Positions 34,098-42,001 of a stretch of DNA of 64,000 nucleotides are shown in pieces; the first letter of the stretch is position 1, and the number at the start of each line of letters is the position of its first letter. The DNA is from Kitasatospora setae KM-6054 (lineage in GTDB: Bacteria > Actinomycetota > Actinomycetes > Streptomycetales > Streptomycetaceae): positions 6,227,001 through 6,291,000 of the forward strand of contig NC_016109.1 in assembly GCF_000269985.1 (NCBI RefSeq). The letters are read 5' to 3'. The notes under the pieces were generated by a model that was not told the origin of the DNA, ran no database searches, and saw only the letters and a list, made by a program, of their open reading frames with translations. The position numbers and the translations under genes are program-made.

Positions 34098-35189
34098 TCA
34101 GGCGCCGGCCGGGGCGCGGTCGACCAGGACCGGGCGGGCGGGGAGGGTGAGGGCGGCGCGGGTGCCGGGCGGGAGGGCGGCGGCGGCCTCGGTGGGGAGG
34201 TCGGACTTGACCTCGGTGCCGTCGGCGAGGCGGACGGTGAGGCGGGTGACGGCGCCGAGGAAGGCCGCGGCGACCACCAGCGCGTCGCCCTCGTCGGCGG
34301 GGGCCAGCGCGACGTGCTCGGGGCGGACCAGGACGTGCAGGTCGCCGTCGGCGGGCAGTTCGCCGTCCACCGGGTGGCGGCGGCCGAGCACCTCGACCTC
34401 GCCGCCGGCGGTGCGCGCGCACGGGATCCGGCTCATCGTGCCGACGAACTCGGCGACGAACGCGGTGGCCGGGCGGGAGTACAACTCCGAGGGGGCGGCG
34501 CACTGTTCGAGGCGGCCGGCCCGCAGCACGGCGACCCGGTCGGCCATCGAGAGGGCCTCCTCCTGGTCGTGGGTGACGAACAGGGTGGTGATGCCGAGCT
34601 CCTGCTGGAGGCGGCGGATCTCCTCGCGCAGCGCGAGCCGGACCTTCGCGTCGAGCGCGGAGAGCGGCTCGTCCAGCAGCAGGACGCGCGGCCGCAGGGC
34701 CAGCGCGCGGGCCAGCGCGATGCGCTGCTGCTGGCCGCCGGACATCTGGTGCGGGTAGTGGCCGGCCCGCTGCGGGAGGCCGACGAGTTCCAGCAACTCC
34801 TGGGCGCGGCGCCGCCGTTCGGCCTTGCCGGCGCCGCGCATCCGCAGGCCGAAGGCGACGTTCTCGGCGGCGGTGAGGTGCGGGAAGAGGCTGTACGACT
34901 GGAAGACCATGCCGGCGTCGCGCCGGTGCGCGGGGATCCGGGTGATGTCCGCGCCGTCGACCAGCACCTCGCCGGAGTCGTGGCTCTCGAAGCCGGCCAG
35001 GATCCGCAGCGCGGTGGTCTTGCCGCAGCCGGACGGGCCGAGCAGGGCGAGCAGCTCGCCCGGCCGGACGTCCAGGTCGAGGCCGTCCAGGGCGGTGGTG
35101 GTGCCGAACGCCCGCCGCAGCGAACGGAATTCGACGGTGGCGCTGCCGGTGGCGGCGTCCTCGGTGCGGGGGTGGGTGGCGGTGCTCAT
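34098..35189 (-). CDS. phnT: Phosphonate (2-AEP type) ABC importer, ATPase subunit
   Basis: 363-residue ATPase of the spermidine/iron (PotA/FbpC) importer class. Walker A GPSGCGKTT, Q-loop VFQSYSLFPH, signature MSGGQQQR and Walker B LLLDEPLSALD are complete, and a C-terminal TOBE-like regulatory domain follows (about 255-355). It completes a same-strand operon with a substrate-binding lipoprotein and two permeases in the order phnS-phnU-phnV-phnT, the arrangement of 2-aminoethylphosphonate importers. The name rests on context; the ATPase alone could serve other substrates. Confidence 0.82.
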   Translation of the reverse strand: MSTATHPRTEDAATGSATVEFRSLRRAFGTTTALDGLDLDVRPGELLALLGPSGCGKTTALRILAGFESHDSGEVLVDGADITRIPAHRRDAGMVFQSYSLFPHLTAAENVAFGLRMRGAGKAERRRRAQELLELVGLPQRAGHYPHQMSGGQQQRIALARALALRPRVLLLDEPLSALDAKVRLALREEIRRLQQELGITTLFVTHDQEEALSMADRVAVLRAGRLEQCAAPSELYSRPATAFVAEFVGTMSRIPCARTAGGEVEVLGRRHPVDGELPADGDLHVLVRPEHVALAPADEGDALVVAAAFLGAVTRLTVRLADGTEVKSDLPTEAAAALPPGTRAALTLPARPVLVDRAPAGA

Positions 35190-35211
35190 GGGTGGCGGTC
35201 TCCGGGGCGGG

Positions 35212-36054
35212 TCAGGAGGTGGCGGTGGTCTGGTGGCGGCGCTCGCGGCCGGCGGCGGCCAGCAGGAGCAGCAGCACCCAGGTGATCAGCAGGCTGAGCA
35301 CGGACACCGCGACGGACATCTGGCCCTGGCTGTTGCCGACCGAGTAGATCCACACGGCGAAGGGCTGGTAACCGAGGATCGAGGCGGTGGTGAACTCGCC
35401 GAGGACCAGGGCCAGGGTGAGGAAGGAGGCGTTCAGCAGCGCGCCGCGCAGGTTCGGCACGATCACCGAGACGACGGCCCGCGGCCAGCTCGCGCCGCAG
35501 TTGCGGGCCGCCTCGACCAGGGTGCGGACGTCCACCGCGCGCAGCCCGGAGTCCAGCGCCCGGTAGGCCAGCGGCAGCGCCATCAGCACGTACGCGATGA
35601 CCAGGACCAGCGGGAACTCCGGCTGCTGGACGAACACGAAGGTCTGGAAGAACGGCGTGTCCATCAGGTAGTCGGGGCCCCAGCGCAGCACGCCGATCAG
35701 GCCGGCGGTCAGCGCGACCGGCGGCACCACCAGCGGCAGGGTGCACACCACTTCGAGGACCGGGCGGAGCCTCGGCGCGCCGAGCCGGACCGCGATCATC
35801 GCGGGCACCAGCAGGAGCAGCAGCACCACGACGGTGACGGCGGCGAGCTCCAGGGTGAGCAGCAGGCTGTCGGTGAAGCCGGGCGCGGAGAGCAGGCCGG
35901 TGTAGGCGTCGAAGGAGACGCCGTTCCGGTCGTCGATCGAGAACCAGACCGAGGCGGCCATCGGGACCAGGAAGTACACGGCGGCCGGCAGCAGGACCGC
36001 GCCGCGCCAGAGCCGGGGGCGCCAGGCCCGCGGCCGGGGGGTCAGCTGAGCCAT
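35212..36054 (-). CDS. phnV: ABC importer permease, PhnV-like
   Basis: 280 residues with six predicted membrane helices and the permease EAA loop (LVEAARNCGASWPRAVVSVIVPNL in parts: EAARNCGASWPRA, VSVIVPNL), which contacts the ATPase. The start ATG 36054 overlaps the previous permease gene by 13 bases, so they are translationally coupled. Highly hydrophobic Val/Leu runs (VTVVVLLLLLVPAM) mark helix 2. By order and partner genes this is the second permease of the phosphonate importer. Confidence 0.82.
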   Translation of the reverse strand: MAQLTPRPRAWRPRLWRGAVLLPAAVYFLVPMAASVWFSIDDRNGVSFDAYTGLLSAPGFTDSLLLTLELAAVTVVVLLLLLVPAMIAVRLGAPRLRPVLEVVCTLPLVVPPVALTAGLIGVLRWGPDYLMDTPFFQTFVFVQQPEFPLVLVIAYVLMALPLAYRALDSGLRAVDVRTLVEAARNCGASWPRAVVSVIVPNLRGALLNASFLTLALVLGEFTTASILGYQPFAVWIYSVGNSQGQMSVAVSVLSLLITWVLLLLLAAAGRERRHQTTATS

Positions 36055-37034
36055 CGGGCACTCCGGCGCTGGAGGGGCAGGTACACGGCCATCACCAGGA
36101 CGGCGACGATGATCATGTCGAGGCTGAGCGCCAGCGCCAGGTTGCCCTGGCCGACCAGCACGTTGCCGGAGAGCGCGTCGGCGATCTGCCGGCTGATCAG
36201 CGGGACGGTCGCGCCGACCATCGCGGCGGCGGTGGCGTACGCGGCGAACGCCGAGCCGAACAGCAGCACGAAGCCGCCGAGCAGCGACGGGAACAGGATC
36301 GGCAGCGCCACGTACCGCCAGTACTGCAGGGCGGTGGCCCGGTTGTTCCGGGCGGCCTCGCGCCACTGGACGCGCAGGCCCTCCAGGGCCGGGGTGATGG
36401 TCAGCACCATCAGCGGCACCAGGAAGTACAGGTAGGTGACGGCCAGGCCGGTGAAGCTGTACAGCGACCAGCCGTGGTCGGTCAGGTGGAACATCCTCGT
36501 CACCTCGCCCGCGTTGCCGAGGGTGGCGACGAAGGCGAACGCCAGCGGCAGGCCGCCGAAGTTGGCGAGCACGCCGGAGGCGGTCAGCACCGCCTCGCGC
36601 AGCAGCCGGAACCGGGAGGTCAGTACGGCCTGGGCGATCGGGACGCCCAGCACGGTGCCGATCAGCGCGGTCAGCGCGGACAGCTTCAGGCTGGACAGCA
36701 GCGCCGTCCAGTACGCCCCCTGCACCGAGTCGGTCAGGTTGGCGGTGGTGAACGAGCCGGCGCCGGTCTCGGCGTCGCTGGAGACGGTGAACGCCCCGGT
36801 GACGATGGCGACGGCGGGCAGGCCGAAGCCGACCAGGAAGAAGGCCAGCAGCGGCACGGTGGCCAGCCAGGCCCCGCCGCGCGGGCGGCGGCGGGCGGAC
36901 GGCCGGGCGGACGGCCCGGCGGGCGTCCCGGTAGCGGGGGAGGCGGGGGCAGCGGGGGCGGTGCCGGGGGCGCCCGGGCCGCCGCTGGGGTCAGCGGCGG
37001 CCGGGGCCGGCACCGGGGTGGGAGCCGTGGTCAT
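36042..37034 (-). CDS. phnU: ABC importer permease, PhnU-like
   Basis: 330 residues. A 55-residue Pro/Ala-rich N-terminal cytoplasmic tail precedes six membrane helices. The EAA loop reads WREAARNNRATALQYWRYVALP. Homologous parts FLVGFGLPAVAIVTGAF and ANFGGLPLAFAFVATLG fit type-I importer permeases for phosphonates, iron or polyamines. It lies 8 bases after the substrate-binding protein gene and overlaps the second permease gene. Confidence 0.82.
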   Translation of the reverse strand: MTTAPTPVPAPAAADPSGGPGAPGTAPAAPASPATGTPAGPSARPSARRRPRGGAWLATVPLLAFFLVGFGLPAVAIVTGAFTVSSDAETGAGSFTTANLTDSVQGAYWTALLSSLKLSALTALIGTVLGVPIAQAVLTSRFRLLREAVLTASGVLANFGGLPLAFAFVATLGNAGEVTRMFHLTDHGWSLYSFTGLAVTYLYFLVPLMVLTITPALEGLRVQWREAARNNRATALQYWRYVALPILFPSLLGGFVLLFGSAFAAYATAAAMVGATVPLISRQIADALSGNVLVGQGNLALALSLDMIIVAVLVMAVYLPLQRRSARWLS

Positions 37035-37042
37035 GTCGGTGA

Positions 37043-38230
37043 TCAGCCCGCGATGGCCTTGGCCCAGTTGTCGGTCACGACCTTCTTGGCCTTGTCGACC
37101 TGGTCCGAGCTGGGGAAGGTGGTGAACGGCTTCTCGACGGTCGGCAGCTTGGCCGCGGCCGCGGTGTCCAGGGTGCCGTCCTTCTTCATCGCGTCGAACA
37201 GCGCCGGGGTGGCGTAGCCGCCGAGGAAGCCGTTCTGGCCCTCGACCGAGTACAGGTACTCCAGCCACAGGCGGGCGGCCGCCGGGTGCGGGGCGTCCTT
37301 GTTGACCGCCTGGTTGTAGTACTGGGCGTAGGAGCCGTCGGAGGGGACGGCCACCTTCCAGTCGACGCCCTTGCCCTTGAACTCGTCGGTGTAGCCCGCG
37401 TTCAGGTACGACCAGTCGATCGAGATCGGGGTCTCGCCCTTCTCGACCGTCGCCGGGGTCGACTCGACCGGGTTGAAGTTGCCGGACTGCTTCAGCTTCG
37501 CGAAGAAGTCGATGCCGGGCTGGATGTCGTCCAGCGAACCGCCGTTGGCCAGCGCGGCCGCGTACACGCCGCCGAACGCCGAACCCGACTTGGTCGGGTT
37601 GCCGTTCAGCGCGACCTGGCCCTTGTACTCCGGCTTCAGCAGGTCGGCGAAGGTCTGCGGGCAGGTGGCGACCCGCTTGGCGTCGCAGCCGATCGAGATG
37701 TAGCCGCCGTAGTCGTTCACCCGCAGGCCGGCCGGGTCCTTCATGGTGGCGGGGATCTTGTCGAAGCCGGCCACCTTGTACGGGGCGAGCAGGCCCTCCT
37801 TGGCGGCGGACAGCGCGAACGCCGAGCCCAGGTCGACGGTGTCGGGGGCGCGGTCCTGGCCCTTGCGGGACTTGATCGCGTTGATCTCGTCCTGGCTGGA
37901 GCCGTCCGGGTTCTCGTCCTCGATCTCGATGCCGTACTTCGCCTTGAAGTCGTCCATCAGCTTGCCGTAGTTGGCCCAGTCCCGGGGGAGGGTGATGACG
38001 TGCAGCTTGCCCTCCTTCTTCGCGGCGGCCACCAGGCCGTCCATGCCGCCGAAGTCGGCCAGCGAGGTCGCGGTCCTCGCGTCCACCGCGCCACCGGACT
38101 TGGCGCCACCGGACTTGGCGGCGTCGCCGGACTTGGCGGTCGAGCCGGCGGAGCCGCAGGCGGAGAGGGAGAGCGCGGCAGCGGTCAGCACGGCCGCGAG
38201 GGCGGCGGCGCGGTGGCGGTGCACGATCAC
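37043..38230 (-). CDS. phnS: Phosphonate-type substrate-binding lipoprotein
   Basis: 395 residues. Signal peptide with lipobox LSLSAC (Cys about 24), so it is anchored on the outer face of the membrane. A repeated Lys/Ser/Gly linker (AKSGDAAKSGGAKSGG) precedes the binding domain. The domain is of the iron/putrescine/2-AEP type (PhnS): KLHVITLPRDWANYGKLMDDF, PDTVDLGSAFA, VNDYGGYISIGCD, ISIDWSYLNAGY. GTG 38230 follows AGGAG. It is first in the importer operon and sits behind a palindrome and a PHO box. 2-AEP or its N-methylated relatives are the likely ligands, by context. Confidence 0.83.
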   Translation of the reverse strand: MIVHRHRAAALAAVLTAAALSLSACGSAGSTAKSGDAAKSGGAKSGGAVDARTATSLADFGGMDGLVAAAKKEGKLHVITLPRDWANYGKLMDDFKAKYGIEIEDENPDGSSQDEINAIKSRKGQDRAPDTVDLGSAFALSAAKEGLLAPYKVAGFDKIPATMKDPAGLRVNDYGGYISIGCDAKRVATCPQTFADLLKPEYKGQVALNGNPTKSGSAFGGVYAAALANGGSLDDIQPGIDFFAKLKQSGNFNPVESTPATVEKGETPISIDWSYLNAGYTDEFKGKGVDWKVAVPSDGSYAQYYNQAVNKDAPHPAAARLWLEYLYSVEGQNGFLGGYATPALFDAMKKDGTLDTAAAAKLPTVEKPFTTFPSSDQVDKAKKVVTDNWAKAIAG

Positions 38231-38308
38231 GGGGAGGTCTCCTGGAGGAAGGGGAGCTGCAGAGGTCACGAGGGGTGCTCGGGGTGCGGCGAGGCCGGTT
38301 GTCCGGCC

Positions 38309-38326
38309 AAGTTGGCCAGCCAACTT
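38309..38326. promoter_or_regulatory. Palindromic operator AAGTTGG-CCAG-CCAACTT before phnS
   Basis: Perfect 7-bp inverted repeat with a 4-base centre, 79 bases upstream of the phnS start and between it and the divergent GntR gene. The half-site CAGCCAACTT recurs exactly at 42015-42024 before the oxygenase fusion gene, and CAGCCAAGG sits at 38511 just before gntR. It is the best candidate site for the GntR/HutC protein. Confidence 0.7.
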
Positions 38327-38352
38327 CCGTCGCCGGAAGCAAGTACGCCCGA

Positions 38353-38374
38353 GGCCGGTGACGGGAAGGTGAAC
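38353..38374 (-). promoter_or_regulatory. PHO box facing the phosphonate importer operon
   Basis: On the minus strand, GTTCACCTTCC and CGTCACCGGCC are adjacent 11-bp units with the PHO-box heptamers GTTCACC and CGTCACC. They lie about 120 bases before the phnS start codon. PhoP control of phosphonate uptake is known in several bacteria. Confidence 0.6.
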
Positions 38375-38532
38375 GGACGGCCCAGGACGGGGGTCGGCTG
38401 CGGGAACGGTCGCGCCGGGCCCGGAGACCGGGGCGGAGGCCCCCGCGGGCAACGGCTACAGTCAGCGGTGTACGCGCGATCACGCGCAGGACACGGCCCA
38501 ATCTCCTTACCAGCCAAGGGAACTCGACGAAC

Positions 38533-39300
38533 GTGGCACTCGACCAGGACCGCGCCGCCGGCTCGCTCTACCGCAAGGTGGCCGCCGACCTGCGGGAAGC
38601 CATCACCTCGGGCTCCTTCGGCGACGCCGGCCGGCTGCCCGCCGAGGGCGCCCTCGCCGAGCAGTACGGCGTCTCCCGCGGCACCGTCCGACAGGCCCTC
38701 GCCATGCTGCGCGCCGACGGGCTCGTCACCTCCCGCCGCGGCACCCGCCGGGTCGTCCTCGGCAGCGCCCGCGTCCAGTCCTTCTCCGAACTGCTCTCCT
38801 TCACCCACTGGGCCCGCTCCATGGGCGAGGAGCCCGGCGGCCGGCTCGAATCCCTGATCCGCCGCCCCGCCGACGCCGCCGAACGCGAACAGCTCCGCCT
38901 CGAACCCGGCACCGAGGTCTACGTCACGCTCCGGCTGCGCACCCTCTCCGGCACCCCCGTCATGGTCGAACGCACCGTCTACCCGCCCCGGGTCGGCGAA
39001 CTCGTCGCCCAACTCCCGCCCGACGTCGTCTCCCACACCGAACCCCTGCGCGAACACGGCATCCTCTTCACCGACGCCGACCACACCATCGACGTGGTCG
39101 CCGCCAACGCCGACGACGCCCGGCTGCTCTCCTGCCGCCGCGGCAGCCCGCTGCTGCGCGAGAAGCGCCGCACCACCGACCCCACCGGCACCCCCGTCGA
39201 GTGGTCCCAGGACCGCTACCTGCCCGGCACCGTCGCCTTCTCCATCCACAACTCGCTGGCCTCCTCCGCGCTCTCCCGGCACGCCCGGGACGACGACTGA
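38533..39300 (+). CDS. GntR/HutC-family regulator (PhnR-like)
   Basis: 255 residues. N-terminal winged helix (LYRKVAADLREAITSG, LPAEGALAEQYGVSRGTVRQAL, LVTSRRGTRRVV) and C-terminal UTRA effector domain (about 90-240: SFSELLSFTHWARSMGEEPG, LRLRTLSGTPVMVERTVYPP, KRRTTDPTGTPVEWSQDRYLPG in parts). It is divergent from the phosphonate importer, as is typical for local regulators that sense the imported ligand. GTG 38533 follows AAGGGAA. The probable sites are the CCAACTT-type repeats before phnS and before the oxygenase fusion. Confidence 0.9.
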   Translation: MALDQDRAAGSLYRKVAADLREAITSGSFGDAGRLPAEGALAEQYGVSRGTVRQALAMLRADGLVTSRRGTRRVVLGSARVQSFSELLSFTHWARSMGEEPGGRLESLIRRPADAAEREQLRLEPGTEVYVTLRLRTLSGTPVMVERTVYPPRVGELVAQLPPDVVSHTEPLREHGILFTDADHTIDVVAANADDARLLSCRRGSPLLREKRRTTDPTGTPVEWSQDRYLPGTVAFSIHNSLASSALSRHARDDD

Positions 39301-39357
39301 GCGACTTCGTCAGGGTCCGGACTCTGATGCTCGCCCCGGTGGACGCGATGGCATACA

Positions 39358-39588
39358 GTGCAGCGGGTCGCGGCGGTCCTCGGGTTGGAGACCACCGCGG
39401 ACGTTCTGCGGGAAGGACTGCGCCGACTGGCCGTCGAGGCGGACGAGATCCAGGCCGCCGAGAACATCCGGGCCTATTCCCAGGGGCGACCTGCCCCGCT
39501 CCCCGAAGGCGTGGAATCGCTGACACCGGAAGAGCTGGCCGAGGCCGATGCCGAGATCGAGCGCGGGATCGCCGAGGGCCGGTGGTGA
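39358..39588 (+). CDS. Antitoxin of a MazF-type module, N-terminally short
   Basis: 76 residues from GTG 39358, the only start in this frame after a stop at 39325. It begins VQRVAAVLGLETTADVLREGLRRLAV, which resembles the helical part of ribbon-helix-helix antitoxins. The N-terminal DNA-binding strand that normally precedes it is absent or not in frame. The acidic C-terminus (LTPEELAEADAEIERGIAEG) is the expected toxin-wrapping tail. The stop overlaps the toxin start (GTGA). The hexamer TACAGT directly overlaps the start region, suggesting a leaderless message. Confidence 0.65.
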   Translation: MQRVAAVLGLETTADVLREGLRRLAVEADEIQAAENIRAYSQGRPAPLPEGVESLTPEELAEADAEIERGIAEGRW

Positions 39589-39929
39589 CCCCGCGCCTGG
39601 ACGCCACGCGGGGCGAGGTGTGGGTGTGCGCCAGGATCCCGCGTCCGATCAGCATCCACCCGGTGGTCGTGCTGACGTCCAACCGCATCGCGCGGCCGCT
39701 CTCCGCGGTGACCGTCGCGCTGATCACGGGCACCACCGGTCCGGAGGAGACCCGGGTGGCATTGGGGCCGGGCAGCGGGCTCACGAAGTACGACGAGTCC
39801 TACGTGGACTGCACGAGCCTGCACACGATGGACAAGTCCTCGCTCCGTCGCCGGATGGGGCGGTTGGACATCAGGGAGCTGGCCTCCGTGGAACGGGCGG
39901 CTCGGCGGGTGCTCGGCCTCGACGGCTGA
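39585..39929 (+). CDS. MazF/PemK-family endoribonuclease toxin
   Basis: 114 residues. RGEVWVCARIP near the N-terminus, HPVVVLTSNRIA, VALITGTTG and the C-terminal LDIRELASVERAARRVLGL follow the MazF fold. MazF enzymes cut single-stranded RNA at short specific sequences, with the catalytic Arg of the R-G-E/D-V-W or T-S-N-R motifs present. It is coupled to the small antitoxin gene. The module lies between the phosphonate regulator and ridA, probably an unrelated insertion. Confidence 0.85.
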   Translation: MTPRLDATRGEVWVCARIPRPISIHPVVVLTSNRIARPLSAVTVALITGTTGPEETRVALGPGSGLTKYDESYVDCTSLHTMDKSSLRRRMGRLDIRELASVERAARRVLGLDG

Positions 39930-39981
39930 TCCGGCCGAAAAGCCGGTGCGGCGGCGCCCCGGCCGCGGTGACAATCGGCGG

Positions 39982-40386
39982 ATGACGGACATCACGCGGA
40001 TCGACCCGGCCGGGCTCCACCCCACCGCCGGGTACGCGCACATCACGGTGGTGGAGGCCGGGCGCACCGCGCACCTGGCCGGGCAGTGCCCGCTGGACGC
40101 GGACGGGAAGCTGGTCGGGGCCGGGCGGCTGGACGTCCAGACCGGCCGGGTGGTCGCCAACGCGATGACGGCGCTGGCCGCGCTCGGGGCCGGGCCGGAG
40201 CGGGTGGTGCGGTCGGTGGTCTACGTGGTGGACGACCGGCCCGAGGTGCTCGGCGGGGTCTGGCGACAGCTGAACGCCTCACCGCTCGGCCCCGCCTTCA
40301 CCACCGCCTCCACCCTGCTCGGGGTCGCCGCGCTCGGCTACGCCGGGCAGCTGGTCGAGATCGACCTGACGGTGGCGCTGGAGTAG
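39982..40386 (+). CDS. RidA/YjgF-family imine/enamine deaminase
   Basis: 134 residues of the Rid superfamily, trimeric enzymes that hydrolyse reactive imines and enamines left by PLP or flavin enzymes. Motifs: VEAGRTAHLAGQCPLDADGKLVG in parts (AHLAGQCP), QTGRVVANAMTALAALGAG, VVRSVVYVVD and PAFTTASTLLGVAALGYAGQLVEID in parts. The catalytic Arg of classic RidA (in the R-P-A-R-S-C region) is replaced by TASTLLGV, so it belongs to a diverged subgroup. GACAAT at 39970 could be the -10 of a short-leader promoter. Its stop abuts the stop of the convergent oxygenase fusion gene exactly. Confidence 0.85.
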   Translation: MTDITRIDPAGLHPTAGYAHITVVEAGRTAHLAGQCPLDADGKLVGAGRLDVQTGRVVANAMTALAALGAGPERVVRSVVYVVDDRPEVLGGVWRQLNASPLGPAFTTASTLLGVAALGYAGQLVEIDLTVALE

Positions 40387-41985
40387 TCAGGGCCGCATCG
40401 ACTCCATCAGCAGCGGCCGGAGTTCGGCGAAGGTCGGGGTCGGGGCGGCGGGGTCCTTGGCGGCCTCGTCCCAGCGGCGGACGGTGATCGCGTCCGGGCC
40501 GAAGGGGTGGGCGGCGAAGGCGGCGGCCTCGTCCGGGGGCATCGGGCCGCCCTGGAGGGCGAGGGTGTGGGCGGAGGCGGGGGAGAGGCGGTCGGCGTAG
40601 CCGGGCTCGGTGGCGCACAGGTAGCGCTTGGCGTCGACGTGCAGGCGGATCGGCTCGGTGACGGCGGGCGGGAAGTACGGGGCGAGCCGGGCGGCGGCGA
40701 CGGCGCCGTGGCGGTTGTCGGTGCCGGCCATCAACTCCCTTCCGCTGCCCCGGAAGTGGCCGATGTCGTGGAGCAGGGCGGCGGCCACCAGGGCGGGCGG
40801 GGCGCCGGCCGCGCGGGCCAGGCCGGCGGCCTGCAGCATGTGCGCGGCGAGGGTGACGTCCTCGCCCAGGTACTCGCCGGCGCCCTCGCCCGCGAACAGT
40901 TCCTCCAGCTCGTCCAGCACGGCGGTGTCGCGGCGCAGCACGGCGAGGGTGGAGGCGAGCGCGTCGAGGTCGGCGTAGCAGCCCTGGAGGTGGCGGTGGC
41001 CGCCGGTGCCGTCGCCGGGTTCGAAGGCGGTGCGGGCGTGCAGCAGGCGGGTGTTGTCGAAGACCAGGCAGTCGCCGGGGGCGAGCCGGAAGTCCAGCCG
41101 CAGCCCCGGGCGCAGGGTGATCGCGGCGAACCGGCGGTAGGCGGCGTAGAAGGCGTCCAGTTCGGCGGGGGGCAGGGCGGACAGCGCGGCGGTGTCGGTG
41201 GAGCGGTTGTTGAAGCGGACCTCGCGGATCGCGCCGCGCGGGTCCAGCCCGATCAGCGGCATCGCGGCGGACAGCTCGGCGCCCCGGTCGCGGTAGCGGA
41301 ACGGCACCGGCACCCGGGCCAGCAGCGCGAACGCCGCCGGGTCCTCCTCGCGCAGCAGCGCCGCCGCCCGGAAGCCGTCGACCAGGCCGGAGTCGCCGCC
41401 CGCGCAGTCGTTGCGCAGGCAGTGCAGCAGTTGCAGGGTGGGCACCGGGTCGCGGTACGGGTTGTCGGTGTGCGGGGCGATGGCGGCGCTGGTGAACGCC
41501 AGGTTCGCCGGGTCGGGCTCGACCCGGACGTCGAACAGCTCGCCGTAGTTGGTCTCCCGGACGTACCCGAAGCTCCGCGCCACCGCCAGCACCCGCCCCT
41601 CCTCGACCGGGACGCCGCGCAGCAGCGCGAACCCGGAGCGGCGGACCGCCGCCAGCACGGCGATCCGCTCCTCCGGGTCGGCCAGGTACGCGGCCCAGTC
41701 GGCCTCGGGCAGGCCGCGGGCGAAGTCGCCGCCCTCCCACAGCCGCTTGGCGTGCTCGGTGCGCTCGTCGGGCCCGGCGGGCGCGTCCCACCCGGCCGGG
41801 TAGTGCGAGCGGTGGCCGTCGGACCACAGCACCGCGAGCCCGGCGGCGTCCTCGACGGCCTCGACGGCGGTCAGGCCGTCCGGCAGGTCGCCGATCTGGA
41901 ACCGCTTCTGCCCGCCGCGCGGGTCGCGGCAGTCGGCGCAGGGGCAGTTGTCGCGCAGCCAGTACGGGTGGGACACGGCGGGCAT
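40387..41985 (-). CDS. Fused TmpA-like (2OG-Fe) and TmpB/PhnZ-like (HD di-iron) phosphonate oxygenase
   Basis: One 532-residue protein with two oxygenases. Residues 1-90: DUF971-type zinc domain (C14, C16, C19), as in gamma-butyrobetaine hydroxylases and TmpA. Residues 105-345: TauD/TfdA-type Fe(II)/2-oxoglutarate oxygenase with H172-x-D174 (PHTDNPYRDP) and H316 (NTRLLHARTAF). Residues 355-532: HD domain with Y372 and E375 (YLGED), H382, H406-D407 (LLHDIGHF), H426, H449 and D506; spacing matches PhnZ Y24, E27, H34, H58, D59, H80, H104, D161. TmpA hydroxylates trimethylaminoethylphosphonate and TmpB cleaves it to glycine betaine and phosphate; PhnY*/PhnZ do the same for other phosphonates. ATG 41985 has AGGAGG. 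Substrate is inferred. Confidence 0.9.
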   Translation of the reverse strand: MPAVSHPYWLRDNCPCADCRDPRGGQKRFQIGDLPDGLTAVEAVEDAAGLAVLWSDGHRSHYPAGWDAPAGPDERTEHAKRLWEGGDFARGLPEADWAAYLADPEERIAVLAAVRRSGFALLRGVPVEEGRVLAVARSFGYVRETNYGELFDVRVEPDPANLAFTSAAIAPHTDNPYRDPVPTLQLLHCLRNDCAGGDSGLVDGFRAAALLREEDPAAFALLARVPVPFRYRDRGAELSAAMPLIGLDPRGAIREVRFNNRSTDTAALSALPPAELDAFYAAYRRFAAITLRPGLRLDFRLAPGDCLVFDNTRLLHARTAFEPGDGTGGHRHLQGCYADLDALASTLAVLRRDTAVLDELEELFAGEGAGEYLGEDVTLAAHMLQAAGLARAAGAPPALVAAALLHDIGHFRGSGRELMAGTDNRHGAVAAARLAPYFPPAVTEPIRLHVDAKRYLCATEPGYADRLSPASAHTLALQGGPMPPDEAAAFAAHPFGPDAITVRRWDEAAKDPAAPTPTFAELRPLLMESMRP

Positions 41986-42001
41986 CGGACGGCCTCCTGG
42001 T

